Shown: positions 32,060 through 42,650, numbered from the stretch's first letter. The stretch: 64,000 nucleotides of DNA from Phytoseiulus persimilis (GCA_037576195.1 CM075104.1:11858211-11922210), one strand, 5' to 3'. Notes: generated by a model from the letters alone, not told the origin. Numbers and translations: made by a program.

Positions 32060-33597
32060 CAGATCCAATAAACCATGAACTCCTAGCTGACAATTTTCTC
32101 ACGTCTCGGCACGTATCGGCAGCTATATTGTGTAGCGTGGGGCTTTCCATGTCTCCTGTCATTCTCTTTCCCGGATGCTTCAATTCAAACCGTCATTTAT
32201 ACGGCACCCGTACCGGGTGGCATGGGAATTCATTTCCCGTGCTCCGGAAAATGATGTCTAGTCGAGACATCGCAATTGTTCTGCTGTTGGAGTTTGAGCA
32301 CGCCCTTGTCTGCACCACGGTAGTGTGGCGATCCCTGACTTTTCTCAAGGTGTTGGTGAAATCGTTGAGCACAACGTCGGACAACGTTCCCTGGACAGCG
32401 GGATACAGGCAGTCTCGTTCCTTGGGTACAAAGCCTCCACAAATCCACTCGTATCGAAATCTGCTAACCCTATGGAGTCTGTCGATTTCGGCGATTCCCA
32501 TGGAGCTTCTCTGGCACCATTAGGTCACCAGCCCAACGGATGGTGTGCTCAATGGTTGGGGCGAAAAACGTTCGATTTCTTTCATCATATTAGCCAAGCG
32601 AACCGGAACTTCTTCTCTCAGAAAATCGAAGGAGTCTGCAGGACTGGCATGCTACCCTGTGGGTCTGTCAATGGAAATCTTGACCAGTTCTCTCCCTTCG
32701 GATTCTCCATGACTCGCGGGCTGTGCTTCGAACTTCTTCGACGCTGGGTCAGGGGGAACTCCTCTCAGCTGGGTCCGAAACATCGATTGATACCTTCATG
32801 AGCGCTGGGATGGAATTTCTCCGGAGCTCTGCTTTGAGTGAATGAAAGCTGCAAACGGTGTCGTTCCAAACTGGTGGAAGGTGGCCCGAACTCGAGAACC
32901 AACACGGGTAGTCAGTATCGTTCGGAATAACAGCATACCTTCACGGCAAAAATGCGGATCACTTTCAATCACCGTGTTCTTGCGACACGGATAACTCGAT
33001 GCGTTACTGCAGAAACACTTCAGATATCGATGCGGATCCTCAAATGCATGTATACCAGTCCGGATTACATACTGCGTGGCTGCAGGTTCGACATCTGAAG
33101 GGTGTGATTATCTCTCCAGGATGAGCAATCGTTATGACTGGAACTCGCCGTCACTCCGAGGATTCGGCTGGCGATTCGGATGAAGGAGCTTCGATTTCCT
33201 CGGCCAATTGAGGGAAATAACCTTGGAGATATTGTCAGATCGACTCGATCGTCAGCTGCTTCTCAAGCGCATGGTGAACTCTGGAATTCCCGAGACTGGC
33301 GCGTGAAGGGTGCGACGCGTCAGTTGCCCCTACGAGCTCTATGATGTTTGTAATAGGGGGCATTCGTTCCTACATGGGAGCTGATGGAGGGAGTTACAAC
33401 GTCATTCGATGTCCAATGTAGAGAAATGCACCATGACATTCAAATTCTTGGAGCTCATTGAGCTCCGAAACTGGGGAGCAAGCCCTTGTCGAGCGATGGA
33501 GATTTCACTGTAGGTTCTCCAAGACCTAATACGGAGGATAAACAGAAGTCTGCGTGCTCCTTCGAACCGGTTCGGAAGTCTAGCGCAAGGAATAACG
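32060..33597. other. No recognisable gene upstream of the kinase
   Basis: ORFs of 100-158 codons on both strands (32193-32501 minus, 32325-32801 plus) have no domain I can name and overlap each other. The kinase promoter should lie at the right end; I see no distinctive core promoter element. Confidence 0.4.
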
Positions 33598-34635
33598 ATG
33601 CGTCCGCCTGCCTCTGAAGCGAAAGCGGCCCGTCTTGCGGGCTACGCTGATGAGCTCCACACCTTGGGCGACGTTTTCCAAGGCCGCCTAGACCGAGCAA
33701 GGTGTGAGCTCATCAGTATCAGAGAGTTCAGAATATTGGCCTTCCTCGGCGAGGGTGGCTTCGGGAAAGTATATAAAGCCGAGAGAAATGGGAGGATAGA
33801 AGCGATCAAGGTGCAAGACAAGGAGAAGCTTTTTCCTCGGCATATTGACAAGACTGTCGCAGAGAAAAGGTTCTTGTGTGCGATGGACAGTGTTTTCATC
33901 ACGAGAGCTACCGGATTTTGGAAGGATGCCTCGGATCTTTATCTTTACATGGAGTACGCAGCCTACGGCGACCTTCACAGATTCATCGCGAGCGACGCTA
34001 TATCGGACGAGCAGGCCGTGAAGTTCGTTGCGCAAATAGTTTGCGCACTCGAATACATTCACGCTTGTGGCATCATCTACCGCGACTTGAAGCCAGCGAA
34101 CTGTCTGATCTGTGAAGGGGGTCGCCTGAAAATAGGGGATTTCGGGCTGGCAGTCAGAGCATCATCGGAACCGTTCATCCTCGCAGGGACCCCGTCTTAT
34201 TGTGCACCAGAAATGTACATCGGGGTTCCGTACTCCGAGGCGGTCGATTGGTGGTCTCTTGGAGTTCTGGTTTACGAAATGTTACTCGCCAAGAGACCAT
34301 TTTCCGTTTATGGGGATACGATTGACGATGTAGAGATCAAAATAAAGGGGCCCCTCACCGGCGTTGATGAGTCTTCTCTCAGCGAAGAAGCCAAAGACCT
34401 TTTGAGGAAGCTGCTCGAGAAAGATCCTTCCAAACGGGCTGGCACCAAAAAGGACGGCGTGGACGAGGTGAAGAGGCACGCCTGGTTCCGTAACGTCGAT
34501 TTCCATGATGTGATATTCCAAGACATCCAAATCGCGGACCTTGAGCTGGAACCATATGACGGTCGACCAGCTAATGAGGCTATTTTCAGCAATATAAATT
34601 CATTCCTCTCCGACGAAGACTTCCGGGAATACTGA
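33598..34635 (+). CDS. AGC-type serine/threonine protein kinase, single exon
   Basis: ATG at 33598 opens 345 codons without an intron. All core kinase motifs are present: glycine loop GEGGFGKV (51-58), AIK lysine 71, alpha-C glutamate in KTVAEKRFL (E89), catalytic YRDLKPAN (161-168), DFG (181-183), GTPSYCAPE (197-205) and VDWWSLGVLVYEML (216-228). YRDLKP and GTPxYxAPE mark the AGC group (PKA/PKG/PKC/S6K-like). It should transfer phosphate from ATP to Ser/Thr substrates in the cytosol. The residue matching the PKA activation-loop Thr197 appears to be Ile194, so loop phosphorylation may not control it. A short acidic C-tail (FLSDEDFREY) follows. There is no regulatory domain and the N terminus is short. 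Lack of introns suggests a retrocopy that kept its frame. Specific orthology is not clear. Confidence 0.88.
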   Translation: MRPPASEAKAARLAGYADELHTLGDVFQGRLDRARCELISIREFRILAFLGEGGFGKVYKAERNGRIEAIKVQDKEKLFPRHIDKTVAEKRFLCAMDSVFITRATGFWKDASDLYLYMEYAAYGDLHRFIASDAISDEQAVKFVAQIVCALEYIHACGIIYRDLKPANCLICEGGRLKIGDFGLAVRASSEPFILAGTPSYCAPEMYIGVPYSEAVDWWSLGVLVYEMLLAKRPFSVYGDTIDDVEIKIKGPLTGVDESSLSEEAKDLLRKLLEKDPSKRAGTKKDGVDEVKRHAWFRNVDFHDVIFQDIQIADLELEPYDGRPANEAIFSNINSFLSDEDFREY

Positions 34636-34693
34636 TCCAGTTCAAGCACCCGCGGAGTCGATACAGATGACTGGGAATTCCTGAACCATTTCC

Positions 34694-34699
34694 AATAAA
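34694..34699 (+). promoter_or_regulatory. Poly(A) signal of the kinase gene
   Basis: AATAAA lies 59 bases after the kinase stop codon, consistent with a short 3' UTR on a transcribed single-exon gene. Confidence 0.6.
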
Positions 34700-34865
34700 G
34701 CTGAGCCTGACGCTGCAAAATTCATCAAGCTATGTTTTGGAGTATATTGAAGAAGGGGGCCCTGGATTCGTAGCCCCCGAGACTGTTCCTAGGTGTGAAT
34801 TTTGAATTTTCATACTGGAAGAGGTTCGGCGCTCTGGCAACTTCATTTGACTATTTGGAGAGGGA

Positions 34866-35036
34866 AATCGGTTTTTCGGCGAATCAAGAAAACTCGCCTC
34901 TTTATTTTGGATTACTTTCAATGGGCTTTGACTCTCAGTGACCTTTCGATCCAACTTGATCCAAGAGTAGTCACTCGACGCCAACTATTTTCGCATTTGT
35001 CTCGGATTCATCGATTTTAAAGGTATGCCTGGAGTA
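34866..35036. repeat. Diverged solo TIR of the DDE/SWIM family
   Basis: TTTTGGATTACTTTCAATGG, TGACTCTCAGTGACCTTTCG and TCATCGATTTTAAAGGTAT match the right arm of the element at 24250-24643 in the same order and orientation, with many substitutions. No transposase or partner arm is visible nearby, so it is a solo terminus or the end of a small non-autonomous relative. Confidence 0.7.
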
Positions 35037-35052
35037 GATGAGCTTTTCTTCG

Positions 35053-35760
35053 TCAGACCAACACATCGGATGCCACTGACACGCTGCTCAGAAAACATTC
35101 TCCGCTCGAGAAGTCCCGCCTCATCCCACCAGCGTCAGTCATGAGGCCATTCAAGTCGTGGATTCCCTCCTCGATTGAAACTTTGGAGAGTTGGGGGCAT
35201 CTCAAAGCAACGGTTCTTCTACCCGCGTACGGATTCCCATTCGAAGAGAAGTGGTCCGAGAGTGCTGTTGCGTGATACGTTCCCGTGAGTACGGGAACGA
35301 TAGTTGCGCCAGTGCGATCGGGGACAATCATCACGACACATTTTTTCTTGAACCGGCAAAGACCTCCGAATATCCTTTTGCTGGGGCAGAGCGTGGGTCC
35401 AGCGTAATTCTCCCGCTTGGGGAACATACCTTCGTCCATGTCGACGACCTCCCTAGGGCCACCGAGTTCGACTCGGGGCTCCCTCTGTAGCTGTCGGAGA
35501 CAAACCTCTCTGAGAGCGACGTCCCAGGCGACAATGGCTTCACTACCCATCCCGAGTTCCCTTGCACACCATCCCGCGGATGATAGTTCTCGTGACCAGG
35601 CGTAGATGAAACGACGTACATGAAAGTCACCAACGGCAATCGAGTCTTCTCCAACCCAGCTCCTGCGCGGAGGGACAATGCCTTGAGCCCGAATTCCCGC
35701 GAGCCCGATACGGCTCGCCGCAGTTTGAGACTTGACGAAAGCCTGCGAACCTCCCATGTT
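35053..35760 (-). pseudogene. Merlin / ISXO2-like transposase fragment
   Basis: The frame reads IVAWDVALREVCLRQL, then GGPREVVDMDEGMF, RIFGGLCRFKKKCVVMIVPD and RTGATIVPVL, matching the ISXO2/IS1595-Merlin pattern (TVvdWxxxlRe, VEiDEsxF, WvfGgieR, vpdRsaeTLxpvI). The first catalytic Asp is in VDMDE. ALSDHFSS further on may hold the second Asp, but the remainder is out of register and the last acidic residue was not found. There is no clear start codon. It lies directly next to the solo TIR at 34866-35036, but the two belong to different transposon families. Confidence 0.66.
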
Positions 35761-35849
35761 CCTTACGGAGCCCGTAATGCCATCTCCTCGGGACAGGACT
35801 GCGAGTGCTGGGGAGAGATGCACCCAGAAGCTCAGGAGCATTCAGAAGC

Positions 35850-37070
35850 TACCGATAGCAATCGATGCCCGGAAGCATCCAATTGACCAACTCAGAACGG
35901 ACGATTGGCTCTAGAGAAAGGACGAAAACGGTGAAGCCGGATAAGGGGGGGGGGGGCAGACCACGACTCCAATTTTGAGGTGGATTGCATGGCCTGATGC
36001 CCCACTCCTTGGGAGCATATTGACATACTTAGAGAGTCCCAATCGCCTCTCGAGTCCAAATGGTACGCGAATTATAGAATTGGGGAGAAGATAGACCTCT
36101 TGAAAAGAGAGACATTTACCTCAAACTTGAAAAGTTAATTCTGCGGAAACGAAGTGAGATAGTCGCTCTTTTTCGCGTTGGAAAGCCGGCAAAATAACGC
36201 TACAAAACCATGTCGTCTTCACGGTCCCGAAGTGTTTGAAAAATATTATTTCCGCCGAAAACTAGAGGAATGAACATGACAAGCATCTAACGTGACCGAT
36301 TAGGTGTCCACCCTCTTTCTTGATCACGAATCGTTGTTGAGGTTTTCTCACCAGACAGCCTCAATTTGAACGCTATATCCTGCAGACAGCATGCAGTACC
36401 AATCGATCTTCGTGATCAATAATCCATCGCTACGCTCTCACTCTCCGTTTCTGCCATCTCCCGGTGACATGCCGATGAATCGCCAGCCTCCGCAAGGATC
36501 ATTTGAATATTCCAGGGCGAGTTCAGGCCAGCTCAAAGCTTCAAGCGCGCTCCATGTGTGCAAGCAAGGCGACTTACCGATGAAACACCGCTCGCGTGTG
36601 CTGTTCAGAGAAGAACCCTTCTTGGGTTTCTCTGTTCCTCACCTCACCGTACGACGTGTCCCGGGCCCAGTGCGCACCGATCATTCGCGAAAATGCCCGG
36701 ATACCCAGTGTGAAGTCTGTGAGAAATGGCAAAAGAGTAACTGACGCGTTTACACGATCAACGGCAGCGGAGTCGTGCAACGGTATGATATCGAGCAACG
36801 TTCCGGGAAGCCGGGAATTTCGACGATTGGGGAAACATCGTCCACAGCTTCCATCGCACCTACTTCAAAGTCGGTGTGGTACTATGTCGGGTGGAAGGAA
36901 ATGCCCATGGTCCCCGCATATGCTACAGGAAGATTCAACTTCCTCGAGCAGGTCTTCGGCCTTTTGTTTGGGAACAAGAAATAGGCCAGAACGATCAACG
37001 CGCCCTGGACACCTTGCAGCGGATGAAGTGAACGCGGAACAATGCCCCGGAATCGCTCCAACAGTCCCCA
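35850..37070. other. No gene recognised
   Basis: The stretch contains a short G run near 35945 and small ORFs (for example 36391-36744) without recognisable motifs. Confidence 0.45.
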
Positions 37071-37077
37071 GAAATAT

Positions 37078-37137
37078 GGTCAGATTGACCTCGGAATCAC
37101 CTCAAAGGATCCCGAGGAATATGGACAGATCGAGAAT
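37078..37137. repeat. Isolated 45-bp satellite unit
   Basis: CAGATTGACCTCGGAATCAC...GAGGAATATGGA followed by CAGATCGAG is one diverged 45-bp unit plus the start of another, isolated from any array. Confidence 0.75.
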
Positions 37138-37199
37138 GAATAATCTTCGTAGTACGGTCAGAGCCAGAACGGGCATCGTTCGTATCTCTTATCATCTTA

Positions 37200-37259
37200 C
37201 GGCTGCGGCACCCCTCGACACCCTGGGGTGCCAATGTCGAGAAAGTTTGACGACCTCTG
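37200..37259. repeat. hAT-type terminus
   Basis: GGCACCCCTCGACACCCTGG...AGTTTGACGACCTCTG matches the terminus after the hAT remnant at 848-905. Its inverse, CAGAGGTCGTCAAACT, has the CAG start common among hAT ends. The other end was not found. Confidence 0.5.
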
Positions 37260-37564
37260 ATATATTTGAATGGATCATGCCCAGAAATTCGTTCGCGGGC
37301 CCCAGCACTGGCACTCTCCCACCTCAATCGTTGTGGCATGACAATGCTGTACAGAAATGGCCGCCCCGGTACGGAAATCCAATTGCCGTACTCCGTACTA
37401 CGGTAAATGATGTCTAATCACAGGTCATGCACTGCCGACGATGTTGTTCCATGTTAGCTTCGAGGCGCATCAAGCGACCCACTTCGATTGAAGCTTTACT
37501 CGAGAAAGCAGGAAATACACTATTACCGCCTCCCCGCTCGTACAGTTCAATGAATTCGTTCATT

Positions 37565-37810
37565 ATCACTAGAGCTTGGAAGTTCAGGCACCGGAAATCA
37601 GGCAAATCGGGCATTCTGGAATGGGCAAGAGCAGGCAAAAGAGAGGCTGAACCAGGCAAAAATGAGGCAAATCTAGGCATAGTAGAGGCAGAAACAGGCG
37701 GGAAATGAGAGAATCAGGCAGAGTCAGAAGAAATAGGCGAGAGAAAGCAAGATGGTCGGAAAAGCAGGGGCTCGGGGCGAGAGGGGGCAGAACAGGCGTG
37801 TTCAGCTTTA
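37565..37810. repeat. AGGCA-rich degenerate repeat with a hAT-like end
   Basis: ATTATCAC (37563-37570) is followed by TAGAGCTTGGAAGTTCAGGC and many AGGCA words over 230 bases. The start resembles the terminus of the hAT element at 11594 and the sub-terminal words are the same. I found no matching right end. Confidence 0.45.
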
Positions 37811-38034
37811 TTTTTGACATACTTTTTCCAGCTTCATTGACGGCGACGATCTATGAACAAGACTGGCTCTGATGAAAAAGAGAGACGAACACTGTGAATG
37901 CACTCGACCAGCTGCATCGTTTTACTCGGTGACACTTTCTGATGAATAGGACATCAGAATCAAGTGGAATTCAGCATCCTCCACAGTGACCGAGTGACGA
38001 CGATCGGAAAGAAGTGTCTCATAGGTCGAAAACG

Positions 38035-38945
38035 ATCGCTCGGTGACGGTCATGTCAAAAAAACTGCGAGACCTTCTAGAAGAATCCTAAAGAGACGCAG
38101 GAAGATGGGCGATCGGTATACCCGGATACAAGGTAGCCGACGAATTCATACAAGGCGAGCTTGGGTGGTCCTCCTTTGACGCGAGAGAAGCCCAGAGCAA
38201 GCTTCGATACATGGTGAGAGTCCAGACGATGCCCGACGACCGGTGGGTTTTTTTTCCTCTATATGGAATCACCCAATTCACATGCAGATGCACCGAAACT
38301 ACCTTCTGCTCCTCCAAGGTTCCTTTCCAAGTCTTTGACATCGCCCGTATTTCGCTCAGTTGACAGTTTCAACCAATTCCGATACGAAAGCCATCTTGAA
38401 CTTCCTGGAAATCATTGGAATACAAACAGAGCTAATGTCGCGAACCCAAGAGCTGAACGAGAAATACGGCTGCGACCAATTCGTAGCAATATTCTCAGCG
38501 CAAGGGAAGCCAGCTCTGAACGCATACAATTCTCAAATCAAGGAGAGAATACGCGAAACGCTTGAGCAGAAATGGAGAGAAGACATGATCTTCAAAACAA
38601 GCCTGGAGCTATACCGGAAAGGGAAAGTATCTCTCGGTGTACGAACCCACCTCTACGAAAATCGGCGAGGTGATGCTCTCTTAGCTCTGGCAAGAGCAGG
38701 CATGCTGCCAACCAGAGCACACTCAATGTATTCCAATAGGCAGGGAAGCAGTACCTGCCAAAGGTGCGGCGTGTACGGAGAAAACGTAAAACACGTCATC
38801 TTCGAATGCAACGACGCCCACTTCACAGAAGATGATCTCCTCGAACGATAAGGACTCCTCGAGGAGAAACAGAACCCATCTCTGCTGAACAAAACGAAAA
38901 GAATCCTAGAAAACTGGGAGAAAGGAGTCCATCTGATCCGCGAAA
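38035..38945 (+). pseudogene. LINE fragment: post-RT region and CCHC finger
   Basis: The plus strand encodes RDAGRWAIGIPGYKVADEFI and GELGWSSFDAREAQSKLRY (38080-38205), an out-of-frame gap, then 38360-38851: LNEKYGCDQFVAIFSAQG, LELYRKGKVSLGVRTHLYEN, LLALARAGMLPT and CQRCGVYGENVKHVIFEC. This is the same post-RT order as in the LINE at 4508-5400. The knuckle is complete here. A run of RILENWEKG follows, then a stop and a tail with ATCAATAAATACC near 38997. It has one stop at 38095 and a frame loss between 38205 and 38360. Confidence 0.72.
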
Positions 38946-38959
38946 GCAACTGACATGAA

Positions 38960-39816
38960 AGGCTGAGAAGAGCTCAATGTAAAATTACAAATCGCTCCAA
39001 AATGGATCAATAAATACCCATACCCCAGAAGCACGAAATATCTGCGACGTGTAAATTCGGGATTTCCGGGTCGGCATGTTTACCCTCAGGCGCCTGATGA
39101 ATTCGTATCATAGTGTCTAGTCCCGGATTTTTCAGAAGAACGTTCTCGAATTCGTCTCTCATCGAAAGGCCTTTCGCGAAAATGTCGAGGTACCGCTGTC
39201 TCGGAACCGATAGTGCCCTCCCTCACGCGGTTCAGTGCAGTTGGTTTGATAGTGTGAGCTGTGTCACCCCGAAACATGCCTGTTAATGGAAACCTGAGTT
39301 GCTCTGCAGAAACATTGTTGTTAAGTTAATCAGATCGCTCTCTGACACCGTTGAGGTGCTCACCCCGACTAGTGGATCCCGGTCAAGCGTTTATCAATGC
39401 TCGATTACAACGTTTTGTCAGTTTTAGACCGGGCGTCTTCCTCGACCCACGGAGACATTTAAGCTCAATCGGGCGTTCCTTCCAGGAGTTACGTGGAAAA
39501 ACACATGGTGCGCACATGGTTCTGCAACAAAGTGTTGTTCCCGTCCGCCCAAGTTCACATAGCCACCTTCCACGGGAAGAGAACCAGGCAGTTATTCCTG
39601 CTGTCATCGCTTGGAGTCGCACCGGATCACACGATTCATAAAATCGATGGAAGCGACGGGGGCAGAATCTTCAATACGAGAGGTATACTTAGTGAGCATT
39701 GTCAGCATTGATCGGTGTCCATCTCAGCGCGCCCGACTGTGAGTATGTTCTCGACGATCTCGCAGCCGCGTGTGGGTCGAGCATGCATTCTGGAGATACT
39801 TCGGATCCAACTGAAG
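38960..39816. other. Intergenic upstream of the receptor gene
   Basis: No coding sequence is recognised. The frame of the receptor gene remains open upstream of the chosen ATG to about 39715 (GTG), with another ATG at 39745. Confidence 0.45.
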
Positions 39817-40878
39817 ATGAAAGACATCAAGATAATCCGTGAATCACACTCTTCGACCAAGTGCGATCTGCTGACCCGATTCCTGTACGCTGGTCTCGGT
39901 CTCGGCATCAAATCCAGGCGTCAACTGCAATACGCAACACTTGCGCTTTGGTTGTTCATTCATGCTTCAGGAGTTCTCTCGGAGCTCGAATGGTACCACC
40001 AAGAACTTCAAGGAGCCCAAACGAAGAGCTCCTCGATTTTCTCTGTTTTCTTCGGCGATTCCGTCTTCATCGGATGCGTGATTTATTTCAACGCCCAAAT
40101 TATTCGTTATCATCGCAAACTCGAACAGCTCCTAGAACGAAGCGGGAGACCCTCGAGAAAGATTGTGATACAAATGCTCCTCGCGATCGCTTCTTTTCCC
40201 ATGGGAATACGCAAAGCCTTCCGCTACAAGAGCTTGGAATCTTTCTCAAAAGAAATCTACTTCGGAGTGCTACAATTAAATACAGTGGTGTTTTTCATGA
40301 TTTGTAACGATGTTTTTTCCAACTTGGAGAATCTGCTGAAAAAGATACTAGCATACACAGAAGACATCTCGATCAATCAATGCAAGATTCTCAAAGGAAA
40401 ATGGGAGTACCGGGATCAAATCAAGACGGCTAACGAGAAATTTTCGTGGACATGGGGGACACACCATATGCATACGCTCAGTTTGGCAGTCTCCATTGTG
40501 AGTGAAGTGATTAACGAAGAGCTGAGCGGAATAGATCGACTCATCGTGGTCATGTGTGGAGGCTCTCATCTTGTGCGGCTTTTTGAGTTGTCATGGAGGA
40601 GTTCGAATCTGAAAACAACCTGTTTGAAAATCGAAGCAAGATTCTTGAGCCGGATCCAAACTCATGCTAGAGGAAGGCAAGCTGCAAAGTTGATGTTCCC
40701 TGCCATCACTTTCCGTGAGGAATGGGACATCCTTCAGAACGCATGTTTCCCCATGGAGACTAGACGTTTTTTCAGTTTCATGGCAACGAGTGTGACTTTT
40801 ACTGCGGTCATCCTGCAATTCGATCGCCGAATTTCGCAAAAGATGACCGCTGCCATAAGTGATTCTCCGTTGAACTGA
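39817..40878 (+). CDS. Gustatory-receptor-like 7-TM chemoreceptor
   Basis: From the ATG at 39817 the frame gives 353 aa. This start aligns exactly with the ATG of the related gene at 48371 (both reach LLxRFxYAxLGL after the same number of residues); an upstream ATG at 39745 would add 24 aa. The protein is rich in hydrophobic segments compatible with seven passes. Shared blocks with the second gene are KEIYFG, VFFxxxNDV, EWDxLxNxCxP and the C-terminal TSVTFTAVILQF, the arthropod gustatory receptor TYxxxxxQF signature with the Tyr replaced. Such receptors are ligand-gated cation channels in sensory neuron membranes. No introns are needed. The ligand is unknown. No stop or frameshift interrupts it. 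Confidence 0.78.
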   Translation: MKDIKIIRESHSSTKCDLLTRFLYAGLGLGIKSRRQLQYATLALWLFIHASGVLSELEWYHQELQGAQTKSSSIFSVFFGDSVFIGCVIYFNAQIIRYHRKLEQLLERSGRPSRKIVIQMLLAIASFPMGIRKAFRYKSLESFSKEIYFGVLQLNTVVFFMICNDVFSNLENLLKKILAYTEDISINQCKILKGKWEYRDQIKTANEKFSWTWGTHHMHTLSLAVSIVSEVINEELSGIDRLIVVMCGGSHLVRLFELSWRSSNLKTTCLKIEARFLSRIQTHARGRQAAKLMFPAITFREEWDILQNACFPMETRRFFSFMATSVTFTAVILQFDRRISQKMTAAISDSPLN

Positions 40879-41213
40879 GTGAGCCCTCAGTTTCTGATTC
40901 GACAGAAGTTGTTTCTCAGAAGAAATACTCCCCTGATCTATCATAGTGTCGGGCCATTCCGCTCGCGAGAGCTGACCCGATATATACCGCACACTGCGTG
41001 ATTTCCCAAGCCGCAGATTCACTGACGGGAAGACGCGTACAGGGTTATGAAGGAAATAGACAAGGAGAAGTCCAAATCGAGAGGAGGCTTTCTGCGTCGG
41101 CGAACGTATGTTCGCCCAGGACCTATTAAGCTCTGATCTTGACCGAAGAGTCGAGCTGCGAAACTGTTCGAACCTGCGATGACGTATGCGAGGAATAAGA
41201 TAACGACATTCTA
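40879..41213. other. Receptor 3' flank up to the mariner insertion
   Basis: No gene is seen. The TA at 41212-41213 is the left target duplication of the mariner. Confidence 0.5.
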
Positions 41214-41243
41214 TTAGGTAAGTCAAAAAGTTCGTCGGCTTTT
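41214..41243. repeat. Mariner left TIR
   Basis: Thirty bases identical to the inverse of 42468-42497; pairing fails at the 31st base (C versus T). Confidence 0.95.
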
Positions 41244-41287
41244 CTACCCGATTTTGAGGAGCCAAATCTCTGCAGACAACAATATTT

Positions 41288-42316
41288 TTATTCAATTATA
41301 TATTGACCGTTTTGTTCGATGACCTTCGCCCATCGCTCTGGTAAATCCATGATTCCATTCTCCCAGAACTTTTTCTCTTTATTATCAAAATATCGATGGA
41401 GGTGATTTTTAATATCCTCCAAAGATTCAAATGTGGCGCCGTCAAGAGAGTTCTGCAGAGACCTGAACAAGTGATAATCTGATGGTGCGAGGTCGGGACT
41501 ATAGGCTGGGTGCGGTAGCACATCCCAATCAAACTCCGCCAATTTCTGCCGGGAAGCCAAACTTTTGTGTGGTCTCGCATTATCATGTTGAAAAACCACG
41601 CCCCACCTGTTTGCCAAACCTGGGCGCTTGGATGCAACTGCGGTCTTCAAATCTTCAAGTTGTCTGCAGTAGACTTCGGAGTTGATAGTCTGATCCATCG
41701 GGAGCAGCTCAAAAAACACTACGCCTTTGCAGTCCCACCAGCAGCTCAGCATGACCTTTTTTTGATGAAGTTCTGGTCTGGGGATAGCTGCTGCCTGAGA
41801 ACCTTTGCGGACCCAGCTTCTTCTCTGTGTTGAGTTTCTGTAGAGTATCCATTTTTCATCGCCGGTTATCAATCTCCTCAGAAACGATTCCTTGTGGTTC
41901 TTCCGGAGTAGTAGGTGACAGGTATCAACGCGTCGTTCAAGCTGCCTATCAGTGAGGTCGTGAGGTAGCCAGATATTCCGCTTGCTTGAGAAACCTGCTT
42001 GATGCAGGCGGTTCCAAACGGTTCCGTGAGAGACTCCCGACACATCTTCAATTTCTTTCATGGTCAAGGCTGGATTCGAAGTAACCAAGCTAATGATTTC
42101 GTCCGTCTCCACAACTTGAGGTCGTCCTGATCTCGGCTCATCTTCAAGATTGAAGTTTCCAGCTTCGAAACGGGCGAATCGCTTTTCGACCGTGGATTTG
42201 TGTAGTGCGTTTTCGCCGTAAACTGCGCATATCTTCCGCGTTGTCTGCGCTGCACTTAAGCCTTCGCGGTAGGAGAACAACATGATGTGTCGAAAATGCT
42301 CTTTTTTTTCCTCCAT
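41288..42316 (-). CDS. Mariner transposase (DD34D)
   Basis: The ATG at 42316 starts MEEKKEHFRHIML, as in related mariner proteins, and gives 342 aa; the frame upstream has only a TTG. The N-terminal half carries the paired helix-turn-helix DNA-binding domain (QTTRKICAVYG...TVEKRFARF, then LTMKEIEDVSGVSHGTVWNR). The linker motif is WLPHDL (WVPHEL in the consensus). The catalytic triad is D153 (TGDEKW), D245 (QHDNARPH) and D280 (YSPDLAPSDYHLF), with exactly 34 residues between the last two. All signature motifs are intact, so cut-and-paste activity is possible. It would bind the flanking 30-bp TIRs. It sits between the two gustatory receptor genes, with no sign of host co-option. Confidence 0.95.
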   Translation of the reverse strand: MEEKKEHFRHIMLFSYREGLSAAQTTRKICAVYGENALHKSTVEKRFARFEAGNFNLEDEPRSGRPQVVETDEIISLVTSNPALTMKEIEDVSGVSHGTVWNRLHQAGFSSKRNIWLPHDLTDRQLERRVDTCHLLLRKNHKESFLRRLITGDEKWILYRNSTQRRSWVRKGSQAAAIPRPELHQKKVMLSCWWDCKGVVFFELLPMDQTINSEVYCRQLEDLKTAVASKRPGLANRWGVVFQHDNARPHKSLASRQKLAEFDWDVLPHPAYSPDLAPSDYHLFRSLQNSLDGATFESLEDIKNHLHRYFDNKEKKFWENGIMDLPERWAKVIEQNGQYIIE

Positions 42317-42467
42317 TTCAAATAGCTGCTGATTCCACAAAGTATACGATAAAGTTGGGAGCGGTGTATCCGCGCGCAGCCGAGAGTCTAATCTTCAGTG
42401 TAAACACCCAGCCGCACTCCCAGGCGGCACTGCTGTAGAGCGCGGGAATTTCAAAAATGCGGCTTCA

Positions 42468-42497
42468 AAAAGCCGACGAACTTTTTGACTTACCTAA
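42468..42497. repeat. Mariner right TIR
   Basis: Inverted perfect copy of 41214-41243, followed by the TA duplication at 42498-42499. Confidence 0.95.
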
Positions 42498-42560
42498 TAG
42501 ATGGAATACTGTCTGCGATGTCAACAGTCGCTTCTACCAGCTGTTGCTGTTTATTGTATA

Positions 42561-42650
42561 CAGTGGTTCCCAGACAGCGTTCCGCGGAACCTCCAAGTTC
42601 CGCGAGTCGTTTCTAGGGCTCTGTGGAGGATCGCCTCGGATTCCGCAGGG
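42561..42650. repeat. hAT-type terminus (CAGTGGTTCCC)
   Basis: CAGTGGTTCCCAGACAGCGT followed by TTCCGCGGAAC and a second GTTCCGCG is the typical start of a Charlie-like hAT end. The opposite end was not found within several kilobases, so it is a lone or broken terminus. Confidence 0.5.

Larger units (their letters stand above)
41214..42497 (-). mobile_element. Mariner transposon, apparently complete
   Basis: Perfect 30-bp terminal inverted repeats starting TTAGGTAAGTCAAAAAGTTC occupy 41214-41243 and 42468-42497. They are flanked by TA at 41212-41213 and 42498-42499, the mariner target duplication. Total length is 1284 bp, normal for the family, and the single transposase frame is uninterrupted. 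The terminus and protein point to the cecropia/mellifera side of the mariner family rather than mauritiana (inference). Identical termini and an open frame suggest insertion recent enough to have escaped decay. Confidence 0.95.

Noticed and set aside
42561..42650. A complete hAT element starting at CAGTGGTTCCC
   Set aside because: No inverted partner end or duplication nearby; an AGAACCACTG word at 17120 is too distant and imperfect.
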